5,648 nt of DNA. Origin: JBBECF01 sp040881945 (GTDB lineage: Bacteria; Pseudomonadota; Alphaproteobacteria; Dongiales; Dongiaceae). Shown piece by piece: positions 5,640-5,648 of this stretch. The notes under the pieces are model-generated. The model was not told the origin of the DNA. It did no database searches and was given only the letters and a program-made list of their open reading frames with translations. The stretch covers positions 1-5,648 of the forward strand of contig JBBECF010000072.1 of NCBI GenBank assembly GCA_040881945.1, given 5' to 3'. The position numbers and the translations under genes are program-made. Each line of letters opens with the position of its first letter. The stretch's first letter is position 1.

Positions 5640-5648
5640 CCGCTGGGG

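Noticed and set aside
1..5648. CRISPR arrays, tRNA or rRNA genes, insertion sequences
   Set aside because: No regularly spaced direct repeats, cloverleaf-like segments, transposase motifs or terminal repeats were seen.

Overview
The window is a very GC-rich piece of a bacterial chromosome with strong GC preference at third codon positions. The gene families point to an alphaproteobacterium, probably Rhodospirillales-like. The reasons are the DUF2336 protein (a family found mainly in Alphaproteobacteria), the histidine kinase core of the DivJ/PleC-like type, and the phosphoglycerate kinase and AzlC/AzlD sequences, which carry alphaproteobacterial family motifs. This assignment rests on remembered family patterns; no search was run.

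Layout. Positions 1-870 (+) hold the last 289 residues of phosphoglycerate kinase; its N-terminus lies outside the window. All other genes are on the minus strand and are read from right to left: a DUF2336 helical-repeat protein (5540-4386), a soluble PAS-PAS histidine kinase (4405-2864), an AzlC-type permease (about 2800-2057), its small partner AzlD (2060-1722), and an exported FecR-domain protein (1622-867). The DUF2336 and kinase genes overlap by 20 bp. azlC and azlD overlap by 4 bp. The kinase-azlC gap is at most 63 bp, so the four genes from DUF2336 to azlD could form one transcript. The FecR-domain gene follows after 98 bp and may have its own leader. It converges on pgk so tightly that both stop codons are supplied by one CTAG palindrome.

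Function. Three unrelated jobs sit side by side: glycolysis/gluconeogenesis (pgk), a cytoplasmic signalling pair (DUF2336 plus histidine kinase, with no response regulator in view), and branched-chain amino-acid export (azlCD). The FecR-domain protein has no sigma factor or TonB receptor beside it, so it is unlikely to be a classical iron-uptake regulator.

Most interesting points. These are the tightly coupled DUF2336/orphan-kinase pair; two mutually exclusive hairpins in the leader of the FecR-domain gene, one of which would cover its ribosome binding site; a perfect 10-bp GC-rich inverted repeat upstream of the DUF2336 gene; and the shared CTAG stop. I found no tRNA, rRNA, mobile element, CRISPR array or clear sigma-type promoter. 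No gene-free stretch exceeds about 110 bp.
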